The notes under the pieces are model-generated. The model was given only the letters and a program-made list of their open reading frames with translations. It was not told where the DNA came from and did not search any database. Position numbers and translations under genes: made by a program. A stretch of 64,000 nucleotides of DNA from CAZGXI01 sp964529715 (lineage in GTDB: Bacteria > Chloroflexota > Anaerolineae > Aggregatilineales > Ch27), in the NCBI GenBank assembly GCA_964529715.1, contig CAZGXI010000001.1:124001-188000 (forward strand). The letters are read 5' to 3'. Each line of letters starts with the position of its first letter. The first letter of the stretch is position 1. This document shows positions 14,646-23,727 of the stretch, one piece after another.

Positions 14646-17066
14646 TTACGGCGCGGGAGCAAGGAAGTATGAGTCGTTGTCCGCCTCCGACGACCAGCCA
14701 ATGAACCCGTCGGCGGTCTGATAGCGCCACCAGCTATAGCCGTCCGCGCAGACGATCCCCTCCAGAATCGTGACGCGCGTTCCGTCAGGAATCAGCGCCA
14801 CCACAGGCGAGGCCGACAGCGGCGTATCGTGCAGGCGCAGCGGCAGCCCGGTAGGGGTATCCACGACCGCTGCCATACCGACGTTCAGCCGGGTCGGCAG
14901 CACGCCGGGGCAATTCTGTACCGCGGGGATGCTGTTGACCGGCTCGACGTAATACACGCCCTCCCCGGATTCGGCGAGCCAGCCCATCAGCGTATTACCC
15001 GCCCCCACGCCCTGCACGCGGAACCAGGGATAACCGTCCAGACAGACCGGGCCTTCCAGCACGGTGAAGCGCGTGAGCACGGGGAAATTGCCGATGCGCA
15101 TCTGACTCAGGCCGGGACCGGCGCGCACGTTCACCGGGCGTGGGTCCTGGTCGCTGACGAAGGCCGTGTCGCCGGGCCGGATGCGCGAGGGCAGCAGGCC
15201 AGGGCAGGATGGAATCCCTTCCGTCGGTGTGGCGCTCGGCGGGACGGGTGTCCAGGTCGGCGACGGACGTGGCGTCCGGGTCGGAACAGGCGTGTAGCTG
15301 GGTGTGTAGGTGGGCAGTGGCGTGAACGTCGGAGTCAGAGTCGGTGTCAACGTCAGGGTAAACGTCGGCGTTGAAGTCAACGTGAAGATCGGCGTCGGGG
15401 TGGACGTCGGTGTAAATGTTGGGGTCGGCGTAAATGTCGGCGTCAACGTCAGAGTCAACGTCGGTGTTGGGGTCGGTGTGAAAGTCAACGTCGGTGTGGC
15501 GGTCATGCTGGCAATGACGATAGCCGTGCCGGTGCGGGCCGCCTGATCAGTCGCCAGGGCGATAATAGCCGCGTTGGCAGTGGCTGTCAGATTGTAGATG
15601 ACGCGCTGGAGCGTCGCCTGCTGCGCTGCCGCTTCAGAGGCTTCGATGTCAGGCGTCGGCGTGGAGGTATCCGAAGGCGTGGCGGTCGGCGTCGCGGTGG
15701 CAGAAGCGGTCCACGTGGCGCTGGGCGTGTTCGACGGCGTCAGGGAGGGCATCTCGGTTGGCGACGGTGTGGCCGTATCGGTCGGTGGCGGGGTGAATGT
15801 AACCGTATCGGTCGGCATCGCAGTTGGGGCCGGCGTCGCCTGGAACATCTCCTCTGCCGGAGCGACAGGCTGCACGTCGGACGGCGTTGCGATCAGGGTG
15901 GGATTGGCGGCCACAACCAATGGCAGCGTCGGTGAGGGGGTTGCGGTTGCAGTCGGCGCGATCACCCCACCCAGGACACCCGATCCCAGGATGACGGCGG
16001 CAATTAGCGCGATCACGCCCAGCACCGCGATCACCCATAGGCCACGCCGCCCGGCGCGCGCAGAGGCAGCCAGCTGGGTCGTGGCAGGTCGCAAGGCAGC
16101 GTCGCGCGGCGCAGCCGAACCGGCCTCGCGCGTGGGCACAGGAGCCACGTCGATGGTCGCCGGTGAATCGGCGGCGCCCGGCGCGATCACGCTGGTCGCG
16201 TCGGGGTCGAGCGCCCCGGCGGGCCGCGTAGGGGCGACGTAACCCAACCCCAACGCCAGGCCGAACGCATCGCTCAGCGCCCGCCCGGAAGGGTACCGAC
16301 CGGCCGGCATCTTCGACAATGCCTTGAGGATCACCTGCTCGGCGGCTTCGGGCAGATCGGCCATCGCCTTGCGCGGTGGCTCCGGCTGCTCGAAGACATG
16401 CTTGTGCATATAACCGTAGGTGGTGTCGGCCTTGAAGGGCAGGTCGCCTGTCACCATCTCGTACAGCATCACGCCCAGGGCATACAGGTCCGTATACGGA
16501 CCCAGCGGCTCAGACTTCCACTGCTCCGGGGCCATATAGGCAGGCGTGCCCACCGTCGCACCGGTGTTGGTGAGCTTTTGCGTGCTTTGCAGCAGCTTGG
16601 CAATGCCGAAGTCGGTCAGGTAGGGGTTATCCCGCTCGTCCAGCAGGATATTGGCCGGCTTTAAGTCGCGGTGAATCACCCCCTGCGAGTGCGCGTAGTC
16701 TAGCGCCGAGGCAATCTGGTGCAGCATCTCATGCGCCTGGCTGAAGGACAATGGCCCGCGCCGGAGGCGGTCTTGCAACGTGCCGCCGTCCACGTAGCGC
16801 ATCACCAGAAACGCGCCGAAATCCTCTTCTCCATAGTCGATCACCGGTAGAATATGCGGGTGTTCCAATCGGGCGATGGTGCGCGCCTCCTGGTCGAAGC
16901 GCGCCCGGAAGTCCGCTTGCTGCGACATCGCCGTGGCGATCACTTTGATTGCCACCAGCCGATCCATTGAGGTTTGCCGGGCCAGGTAAACGACGGCCAT
17001 CCCGCCGCGCCCCAGTTCGGTAGTCACAACATAGGATCGGAACGTTTTGCCGATCAGATCGCTCAT
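14646..17066 (-). CDS. Receptor-like Ser/Thr protein kinase with two extracellular SH3-like domains
   Basis: The protein (806 residues) has an N-terminal Hanks-type kinase domain (residues about 10-270): GRGGMAVVYLA, VAIKVIA (ATP-binding Lys), IHRDLKPANILL (catalytic loop), DFGIAKLL and MAPEQW. All catalytic residues are present. After a variable linker comes a single membrane helix (LWVIAVLGVIALIAAVILGS) and about 250 residues of Thr/Pro repeats. Two SH3-like domains follow (VNVRAGPGLSQMRIG and LRLHDTPLSASPVVALI), which probably sense or bind the cell wall. FHA proteins encoded about 11 kb away could read its phosphothreonines. It is divergent from the cyclase/TPR gene. Confidence 0.92.
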   Translation of the reverse strand: MSDLIGKTFRSYVVTTELGRGGMAVVYLARQTSMDRLVAIKVIATAMSQQADFRARFDQEARTIARLEHPHILPVIDYGEEDFGAFLVMRYVDGGTLQDRLRRGPLSFSQAHEMLHQIASALDYAHSQGVIHRDLKPANILLDERDNPYLTDFGIAKLLQSTQKLTNTGATVGTPAYMAPEQWKSEPLGPYTDLYALGVMLYEMVTGDLPFKADTTYGYMHKHVFEQPEPPRKAMADLPEAAEQVILKALSKMPAGRYPSGRALSDAFGLALGLGYVAPTRPAGALDPDATSVIAPGAADSPATIDVAPVPTREAGSAAPRDAALRPATTQLAASARAGRRGLWVIAVLGVIALIAAVILGSGVLGGVIAPTATATPSPTLPLVVAANPTLIATPSDVQPVAPAEEMFQATPAPTAMPTDTVTFTPPPTDTATPSPTEMPSLTPSNTPSATWTASATATPTATPSDTSTPTPDIEASEAAAQQATLQRVIYNLTATANAAIIALATDQAARTGTAIVIASMTATPTLTFTPTPTPTLTLTLTPTFTPTPTFTPTSTPTPIFTLTSTPTFTLTLTPTLTPTFTPLPTYTPSYTPVPTRTPRPSPTWTPVPPSATPTEGIPSCPGLLPSRIRPGDTAFVSDQDPRPVNVRAGPGLSQMRIGNFPVLTRFTVLEGPVCLDGYPWFRVQGVGAGNTLMGWLAESGEGVYYVEPVNSIPAVQNCPGVLPTRLNVGMAAVVDTPTGLPLRLHDTPLSASPVVALIPDGTRVTILEGIVCADGYSWWRYQTADGFIGWSSEADNDSYFLAPAP

Positions 17067-17175
17067 CGCAGATTCTTCCCCTTAGCTCAAAGGGGAGTCT
17101 ACGCATGCTGAGGAAAAGAGTCAAAAAGCACAGCATCGGCGCGGCCTTAGGGCGCCGTTTGAACAATTGAACCAA

Positions 17176-17191
17176 ACGCAAACGTTTGCGT
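17176..17191. promoter_or_regulatory. Perfect 16-base LacI/PurR-type operator
   Basis: ACGCAAACGTTTGCGT is a perfect palindrome with the central CG step that LacI-family repressors bend. It matches the known PurR box of enterobacteria. It lies between the divergent kinase and cyclase/TPR genes, 110 bases from one start codon and 64 from the other, so it could control both. No LacI-type gene is in the window. Confidence 0.65.
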
Positions 17192-17254
17192 AATTGCAGT
17201 GGATGTTTTATGCTTTCTCTTGTCTTCTGCTGGACAAGTGAGTGAGCGCCGAAG

Positions 17255-20200
17255 TTGCTGGATAAAAACGCTCTCAACGGACTGGCCCTGCTGCACGATC
17301 TGGTCCCCTTTCTGCCTGTTGATCGGCTGCATGCCCTGCTCAATAACACCCCCTTGCCCGCTATGACCTTCGGCGCGGCCCTGTTCGCCGACATCAGCGG
17401 CTTCACCGCCCTGGAAGAGCAATTGACCCTGGAACTGGGGCAGGAGCGCGGCGCAGAAGAGTTAAATCAGCGCATCAACCGAACGTTTATCGGCCTGATC
17501 GACATCGTGGACCGCTATCATGGCAGCGTCATCCGCTTCAGTGGCGACGCGCTGACGGCATGGTTCACCGGCGAGGCTGCCACGCTGCGCGCCGCGACAG
17601 CCGGGCTGGCAATGCAGGCGATGATGAAGGCCCTCACAGCCACGCTGCCCGCCCTGCATCTGAAGATCGGCGTCAGCAGTGGCATGACCCGGCGCTTCCG
17701 GCCCGGCGACCCGGCCCTGGGCGTGTACGAGGTGTTAGCCGGGCCGCCCGTCGAGCAGATGATCGATGCAGAAGCACGCGCCCAACCAGGTCAGGTGATC
17801 CTGACGCCGGAGGCCGCTGCCGAGATCGGGGACAACCTGGGCGGCGAATGGCTGCCGGATGGCTTCAAACGACTGGATGTCACCGTCTTTGCCGCGCGCC
17901 CGCCGGGCAGCGAACGCTGGCCTTCGATCCGCTGGTTGGATCATCTGGACCGGGCCTGGTCATTGGTCGAAGCGTGCCGTCCCTACCTGCTGGCCCCGAT
18001 CTATGAACGCCTGGTCAGCGGGCACGGCGCTTACGTGACCGACCTGCGGACGGTCTCAACGTTGTTCGTGCGCTTCAGTGGCCTGGACTACGATTTGCCG
18101 ACCGCAGAAGAGCAGCTAGATCAACTGGTCCGCACGGCGCAACGCATCATCATGCAGCACGGTGGCTATCTGAACGAGGTCGGCGCGGGCGATAAGGGGA
18201 ATATGCTGGTAGCACTGTTCGGCGCACCAATCGCGTTGGAAGCGCCGGCCGTCCAGGCGGCTCATTGTGCCCTGGCGCTGCGCGAGGAATTACCTTATAT
18301 CGGTAGCGTCCACTGTGGCCTGACCAATGACGAAGTCTTCACCGGGACAGTCGGCAGCCCGATGCGCCGCGCCTACGCCGCCATCGGCGGCAGCGTGATT
18401 CTGGCCGCCCGGCTGATGAGCCTGGCCGGGCCGGACGAAATCCTGGCGGATGCCCGGACGCCGCAAGCAGTGAGCGATTGCGCCTGGGAGGCTCTGCCTC
18501 CAATGCGTATCAAGGGCCGGGTCGCGCCGGTGAGTGTGCATCGTCTATTGGGCCTGGCCGAGATCACCCGCCCGGTGCGGCCTATCGGCGTCTTCATGGG
18601 GCGCGTGAACGAACTGCGCGCGCTGGCCTGGGCGCTGGAAGGCAGCCGCGACGGCCAGGCGCGTGCGCTGCTGCTCAAAGGGGAAGCCGGCCTGGGCAAA
18701 AGCCACCTGATGCAGGAGTTCGTGGCGATGGTCCGGGATCGCGGCCTCACCTGGCTCTCCGGCGCCGGGCGCAGCACCGAACGGCAGGTCCCTTACCGCC
18801 CCTGGCGCGACATCTTCACCCGCTACTTCGAGCTGGACCGCCACACTTCGCTCCCAGCCAGGCAGGAACAGGTCCGGGCGCGGCTGGCGCAGATTTCCGA
18901 AGATGCCGTCTTTCAGGCTCCCTTGCTGAACGATGTGTTGCTCCTGCACCTGCCGGAAAACAACTGGACCTCTTTCCTCAAGCCCGATCAACGCCACCGA
19001 ATGCTGACCCTCCTGCTGGTGGCCCTGCTGCGCGCCTGGCTAGAGGAGGAACCACTGGCGCTGACCATCGACGAGGCGCATTGGCTGGACCCGCTCTCCT
19101 GGGAAGTGCTGTTTGAGGCCATGCTCAACCTGAAGAACCATCCGCTGGTCGTCCTGGTCGCCATGCGCCCCCTGGAAGACGAACCGCCCAGGGCATTACA
19201 ACTGCTCGAAGACCTGCCCTATGTGCGCCAGTTCTGGCTGGCCCCACTCAGTGTGGCCGACACCCTGGCGATGGCGGCAGAACACCTGGGTGTGGAAACG
19301 CTGCCCGACTCACTCGCCCAGTTGATCGTAGAAAAGGCCGGCGGCAATCCCTTCTTCATTCAGGAGATCGTTTCTGTGCTGCGCGATAGCGGCATGGTGC
19401 GCATCGTCAAGGGCCAGGTGGTATTGGAAGGCAGCCTGGAAACCCTGCATCTACCAAACACCGTGCAAGACATCGTGCGCAGCCGCATCGACCGCCTGCC
19501 GCCAGACCAGCAAATACTCCTCAAGGTCGCAGCGGTGATCGGGCCGCAGTTCACTTATCGTGCCCTGTGCGGCGTGCAACCGCTTAACCTGAGCGACGCG
19601 GACCTGCGCGCTAACCTGGAGGCCCTGGCTACCGTCGGCATCCGACACACCGATACGCTCAACGGCGACACCGCCTACACGTTCCACAACATCACCACCC
19701 GCGAAGTCGCCTATGGGATGCTGGCGTTTTCCCAGCGGCGGCAACTTCACCGCGCCGTTGCCCAGTGGCTGGAACAAGAACATCAGGAACACCTGGCGCT
19801 GTACTACCCGGTGCTGGTTCACCACTGGCGTCTGGCCGAAGATGCGGACCGGGAGCGCCACTACTGTCGGCTGGCAGGCGCCCAGTCTGCTGCGCAATAC
19901 ATGAACGATGACGCCGCCGCTTACCTGGAGCGCGCCCTGGAACTGACGCCGGGCGACGAGCCGGCAGCCCTTTACGAAATCCTGCTTCAACTTGAAAGCA
20001 TCTACCACCTGCGCGCTGAGCGCGTCAAACAGCGCCTGGCGCTGATCGGCCTCACCGCCCTGGCTAACGGACAGCACCACGCCCTCTGGCAGGCCGAATC
20101 CGGCGTGCTGTGGGCGCGACACTACGAAAGTATAGCGGAATACGAACGTAGCCTGGAAGCAGCCCAGGCGGCCTACGCCGCCGCCGAACAGGCCGGCAGC

Positions 20201-21268
20201 CACCGACTGATGGGCCTGAGTAACGTCTACTGGGGACTGGCCCTGGTGGACCTAGCCCGCTATCAGGAGGCGCAGGCCCGCCTTTCAACCAGCATCGCCG
20301 AACAGGATAATGCCATTGAAGCACAGCGGCTGAACATCCTGGGCAGCAGCCTGTCGGCCCAGGGCGAACATGCTGCGGCGCAGACGGCCTTCGAGGAGGC
20401 GCTGGAATACAGCCGCGCCGCCGCCGACCGCGCGGGCATCGCGCAAACATTCAGCAACCTGGGCGACAACTACGCCCGGATGAGCCAGTACGAACAGGCG
20501 ATTCGCTGCCACGAAGAAGCAATAGCGATCCGTCTGTCGATGGGCGACCGTCAAGGGGTAGCGACCACCTTTTACAACCTCGGCTTGTTGGCCCTGCATA
20601 TCGGGGACTACGAGACGGCGCAGCACGATTTTGAACAGGCCCGCGTGATTTTCGAGATGATCGACGACCGGAACGGTGAGGCGCTCACCACTAACGGCAT
20701 CGGCAGATTGGCCTACCAGCGCGGCGACTACGCCGCAGCGCGTTCCTGCTTCACCCACGCGCTGGAAATCCGCCGCGCTATCGGCGACCGGGAAGGTATC
20801 CGGGATTCCCTGATCAATCTGGGGTTGGTGGAAGTGGCGTTAGGCCATCCAGAAGAGGCTGAGACCAGCTTCGGCGACGCCCTGGCCGCCGATCAGGACC
20901 TCGGCAAGTCGGCCCAGGTCGCCAGCGTCTTTGCCGCCTGGGGGCAACTGGCACTCCGGCTGGGCGACCTGACCACCGCCCAGTTCTACACCCACACGGC
21001 CATGAACACCATCGAAAAACACGGTGGTCTGGCACGACTGGACGAACCCTTTCAGGTCAGCCTGAGTTGCTACGAAATTCTCACCGCCTGCGGCGAGCAC
21101 AGCCAGGCGCGGGCCATATTGCAGCAGGCTTACGACTTGCTGATGGCACGCGCCGCACAGATCACAGATACTGAACGGCACGCCCGCTACCTGATGACCG
21201 TCCCTGCCCACCGCCAGATTGTCGCACTCATGGAAAAACAGCAGCATCCACCGGACCCCACCCCTTAG
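17255..21268 (+). CDS. Class III cyclase-domain / AAA ATPase / TPR signalling protein
   Basis: The protein (1,337 residues) starts at TTG 17255; an in-frame stop lies just upstream. Residues about 35-200 form a class III cyclase domain with LFADISGFTALEEQ and IRFSGDALTAWF, both metal-binding Asp present. A second cyclase-like domain (about 255-400) reads LFVRFSGLDYD, where the first Asp is lost, so it may only regulate. Next comes an ATPase with LLKGEAGLGKSHL (Walker A) and LTIDEAHWLDPLS (Walker B). The last 500 residues are tetratricopeptide repeats (QTFSNLGDNYARMSQYEQAI and similar). Such STAND-like proteins link ligand or partner binding to cyclic nucleotide synthesis or assembly. Confidence 0.88.
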   Translation: MLDKNALNGLALLHDLVPFLPVDRLHALLNNTPLPAMTFGAALFADISGFTALEEQLTLELGQERGAEELNQRINRTFIGLIDIVDRYHGSVIRFSGDALTAWFTGEAATLRAATAGLAMQAMMKALTATLPALHLKIGVSSGMTRRFRPGDPALGVYEVLAGPPVEQMIDAEARAQPGQVILTPEAAAEIGDNLGGEWLPDGFKRLDVTVFAARPPGSERWPSIRWLDHLDRAWSLVEACRPYLLAPIYERLVSGHGAYVTDLRTVSTLFVRFSGLDYDLPTAEEQLDQLVRTAQRIIMQHGGYLNEVGAGDKGNMLVALFGAPIALEAPAVQAAHCALALREELPYIGSVHCGLTNDEVFTGTVGSPMRRAYAAIGGSVILAARLMSLAGPDEILADARTPQAVSDCAWEALPPMRIKGRVAPVSVHRLLGLAEITRPVRPIGVFMGRVNELRALAWALEGSRDGQARALLLKGEAGLGKSHLMQEFVAMVRDRGLTWLSGAGRSTERQVPYRPWRDIFTRYFELDRHTSLPARQEQVRARLAQISEDAVFQAPLLNDVLLLHLPENNWTSFLKPDQRHRMLTLLLVALLRAWLEEEPLALTIDEAHWLDPLSWEVLFEAMLNLKNHPLVVLVAMRPLEDEPPRALQLLEDLPYVRQFWLAPLSVADTLAMAAEHLGVETLPDSLAQLIVEKAGGNPFFIQEIVSVLRDSGMVRIVKGQVVLEGSLETLHLPNTVQDIVRSRIDRLPPDQQILLKVAAVIGPQFTYRALCGVQPLNLSDADLRANLEALATVGIRHTDTLNGDTAYTFHNITTREVAYGMLAFSQRRQLHRAVAQWLEQEHQEHLALYYPVLVHHWRLAEDADRERHYCRLAGAQSAAQYMNDDAAAYLERALELTPGDEPAALYEILLQLESIYHLRAERVKQRLALIGLTALANGQHHALWQAESGVLWARHYESIAEYERSLEAAQAAYAAAEQAGSHRLMGLSNVYWGLALVDLARYQEAQARLSTSIAEQDNAIEAQRLNILGSSLSAQGEHAAAQTAFEEALEYSRAAADRAGIAQTFSNLGDNYARMSQYEQAIRCHEEAIAIRLSMGDRQGVATTFYNLGLLALHIGDYETAQHDFEQARVIFEMIDDRNGEALTTNGIGRLAYQRGDYAAARSCFTHALEIRRAIGDREGIRDSLINLGLVEVALGHPEEAETSFGDALAADQDLGKSAQVASVFAAWGQLALRLGDLTTAQFYTHTAMNTIEKHGGLARLDEPFQVSLSCYEILTACGEHSQARAILQQAYDLLMARAAQITDTERHARYLMTVPAHRQIVALMEKQQHPPDPTP

Positions 21269-21300
21269 GGATCGCCGCGCCACGCCACCTGACAACAAAA

Positions 21301-21337
21301 CGGGGACGCTGCCTCGGACGGAAAGGCCGCATCCCCG
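21301..21337 (+). terminator. Probable terminator after the cyclase/TPR gene
   Basis: CGGGGACGCTGCCT pairs with AGGCCGCATCCCCG with two mismatches around a loop of nine bases. It lies 32 bases after the stop codon, between converging genes. A T-run is absent, so strength is uncertain. Confidence 0.5.
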
Positions 21338-21366
21338 AACCTCACGCCAACGACGGCGCCAGGATT

Positions 21367-22092
21367 TTAGAACAGGTGATTGCCACGCCAGCCCTCCGGC
21401 GCGGTGAGCCGGTAGAACGCCCGCTCCTGCGCGGTCATATCGACCGGAAACTCCAGGTCGTCGCGGCTCTCCAGAATGCGATAGGCCTCCTTGATGTAGC
21501 TGCGCACCGTGTGCGGGCTGATACCCATTTCGTCAGCGGCCAGGTGCGCGGGCATCCCCTCGATCACGCACAAGCGGATCGCCTGGCGGATACGGTCGGT
21601 CAATTCGGGATAAGCGCGTGGCGCGGGCAAGGCCGTCGTCCGGCTGAGGTAAACGTCCCCCGCGCGCTCCATCGCCGTGTAGACAGTGTGCGTCACCACG
21701 AACTCGTGCTCTAACGCGAAGATGATGGCCCAGCCGATCTGCAACCGCAGATCGCGCTTGAGAAAGTAGCCGCGTGCACCCGCGCGTTGGGCCACCCGCA
21801 ATAGCGCCAGATCGATGGCCTGCGCCAGGCAGATCACGACAGCGCGCGGCGCGCAGGTGCGCAGCCGGATGATCAGCGCCTCTAAGTCGGCGGTCGTGCC
21901 GACGTGATCGGCGTCGAACAAGATAACCCCCGGCAGCGCCGCCTCGGCGGCATTGTCTAGAAAGTCAAACAAGTCCTGCTGCGTTTCGCTGGTGTGGATC
22001 ACGCGGGTGCGGCGATCCAGGGCCAGGTAGCCTGCAATCGCCTGGAGCGCATAGAAGTCCGTATCCAACACGGCAACCTTGACATTAAACAC
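21367..22092 (-). CDS. Response-regulator-like protein with LuxR-type helix-turn-helix
   Basis: Start at the GTG at 22092, with AAGGGGGA at good spacing. The N-terminal 120 residues resemble a receiver: VAVLDTDFYALQAIAGYL, GVILFDADHVG (possible phosphorylation Asp) and GARGYFLKRDL (the conserved Lys). The C-terminal 80 residues have MPAHLAADEMGISPHTVRSY, a LuxR/NarL-type helix-turn-helix. No histidine kinase is adjacent, so it may be an orphan or respond without phosphorylation. Its distance from standard receivers suggests an atypical input. Confidence 0.75.
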   Translation of the reverse strand: MFNVKVAVLDTDFYALQAIAGYLALDRRTRVIHTSETQQDLFDFLDNAAEAALPGVILFDADHVGTTADLEALIIRLRTCAPRAVVICLAQAIDLALLRVAQRAGARGYFLKRDLRLQIGWAIIFALEHEFVVTHTVYTAMERAGDVYLSRTTALPAPRAYPELTDRIRQAIRLCVIEGMPAHLAADEMGISPHTVRSYIKEAYRILESRDDLEFPVDMTAQERAFYRLTAPEGWRGNHLF

Positions 22093-22276
22093 GGCTTTCC
22101 CCCTTTCTTCCTGCGGCAAGACGGGGAACCTCTCCTTACCATTCTGTTCCCAGCGCGTCGGTTGATCCTGACAGGAAGCTGACGTTGGCAGGTCAAAAAG
22201 GGCCGCAGCAGCCTTTTCTCCTGCAAACGGGGAAAAAGTATAGCACATATGGCCGAAGAATACCAGTCCGGCTGGC

Positions 22277-23527
22277 TCAACCACGCCCGGCGAAGCGCGC
22301 CACACACTCGATGTGATAGGTCTGCGGGAACATGTCCACCGGCTGCACGTCGATCAGGCGGTAGCCACGCCCCTGGAGCTGTCGGGCGTCGCGGGCAAGG
22401 GTGGCCGGGTCGCAACTCACATAGATCAGCTTTTGCACGGCCAGCTCTTCCAGCGCCTCGATCACATCCGCCTCCAGGCCGGTGCGCGGCGGATCGACGA
22501 CAGCGGCATCATACGGCCCGGCGCCCTCGTCCAACAGGCCGCGCAGCACCGGCCCCACCCCGCCCTCGAACAGGTCCACGTGCTCGAAGCCGGCCAGGTT
22601 CTCGTCGGCGTCGGTCACGGCGGGCGGGTAGCTCTCCACCAGCGTCACAAGCGATGCACGCTCGGCCAGAAAAGCCGAGAACAACCCCACGCCGGCGTAG
22701 AGGTCCAGCACTGCCTCGCCGCCTTCCAGATTTAAGCCTTGCAGCACCACGTCCACCAGGATTTCGGCCACCGGCAGATTCACCTGGAAAAAGCTACCCG
22801 CCGTCACGCGGAAGCGCCGCCCTCGGATGGCATGATAGACGTGCGACGCACCGATCAGGTTGACCGGCTCATTATCGCTGAGCAGCAGATTGATGCTGAC
22901 CGGAAAATCGACTTCCAGTTCTGGGGCCAGGTCGTCGCGTGTGCTCAGGATCAACATTCCCTGTTCATCTTCACCGACCAGGGCCTGCACCCGTTCCACG
23001 TTCTCGTCGTCCAACACCAGCGCCAGCGCCAGGTTCAGCACCTCCGGCTGGACGATATGACACACTTCGACCGGCTCGATGCGCGTTGGGTCGGTGCTGA
23101 CAAAGCCCAATTGCCCTTCTGTGGCCACGTGAAAAGCCGCGCGCGCGCGGTAGTACCAGGGCTGTGGGCTGGGAACGGTTTCGTACACCGGCACGTCCGT
23201 GATGCCGCCGATGCGCTTGAGTTGATCCAGCACGATGTCGCGTTTGTAGATGAGTTGCGCCGGGTAGGCGATGTGCTGCCACTGGCAGCCGCCACAGCGC
23301 CCCGGCCCGAAGTGCGGGCAGCGCGGCATGACTCGCTGAGGCGACGCTTCCACGATGCTAACCATCTCCGCGTAGGCAAAACGCCCCCTGTCCTCCGTGA
23401 TGCGCGCCGTGATCCACTCGCCGGGAAGGGTGTAAGGCGCGAAGACGGTTCGCCCGGCCTGTTTGCCCAGCGCATAGCCGCCGTGCGCCATGGCCGTCAG
23501 GCGCAGATCGATTCGTTCGTCGGTCAT
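22277..23527 (-). CDS. rlmD: 23S rRNA (uracil-5-)-methyltransferase, RlmD/TrmA family
   Basis: The protein (416 residues) has an N-terminal TRAM-like domain, then CPHFGPGRCGGCQWQH, cysteines of a [4Fe-4S] cluster. The SAM fold carries VLDLYAGVGLFSAFLAE, VVDPPRTGLEA and YVSCDPATLARDA, where Cys is the catalytic nucleophile that attacks C6 of uracil. It ends with the usual QTYHIECVARF. These are the features of the RlmD/RlmC/TrmA family; the iron-sulphur cluster favours an rRNA m5U enzyme, but the exact position modified is not readable. AGAGAGGAA precedes the ATG. Confidence 0.85.
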   Translation of the reverse strand: MTDERIDLRLTAMAHGGYALGKQAGRTVFAPYTLPGEWITARITEDRGRFAYAEMVSIVEASPQRVMPRCPHFGPGRCGGCQWQHIAYPAQLIYKRDIVLDQLKRIGGITDVPVYETVPSPQPWYYRARAAFHVATEGQLGFVSTDPTRIEPVEVCHIVQPEVLNLALALVLDDENVERVQALVGEDEQGMLILSTRDDLAPELEVDFPVSINLLLSDNEPVNLIGASHVYHAIRGRRFRVTAGSFFQVNLPVAEILVDVVLQGLNLEGGEAVLDLYAGVGLFSAFLAERASLVTLVESYPPAVTDADENLAGFEHVDLFEGGVGPVLRGLLDEGAGPYDAAVVDPPRTGLEADVIEALEELAVQKLIYVSCDPATLARDARQLQGRGYRLIDVQPVDMFPQTYHIECVARFAGRG

Positions 23528-23600
23528 GCGTTGTTCCTCTCTCTTTTTGAAAAAGTATAGCCCAGGCAGCGGCAGAATACATTCTGCCCGAAAAACAGGA

Positions 23601-23632
23601 GTTCATCGCAAAGGGCGCAAAGACCGCAAAGG
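23601..23632. repeat. Tandem CGCAAAG units
   Basis: Three near-copies of a nine-base unit (CGCAAAGGG, CGCAAAGAC, CGCAAAGG) lie in the divergent gap upstream of rlmD and the glycosyltransferase gene. The same class of short unit occurs at several other sites in the window. Confidence 0.6.
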
Positions 23633-23727
23633 ATTCTCACCCAGAAACGCCCGCCGCGCTATAATCGACCTATCAGCGGCCCGCCGTTGGGCCGCTGCCA
23701 GCGCACCTCAGGAACCAAACACGACCT

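Noticed and set aside
15280..15520. CRISPR-like regular repeats
   Set aside because: The periodicity comes from Thr-Pro codons in the kinase linker; there are no constant repeats with unique spacers.
15310..15546. Val-Gly repeat protein on the plus strand
   Set aside because: It is the reverse reading of the Thr-Pro linker of the Ser/Thr kinase, not a gene.
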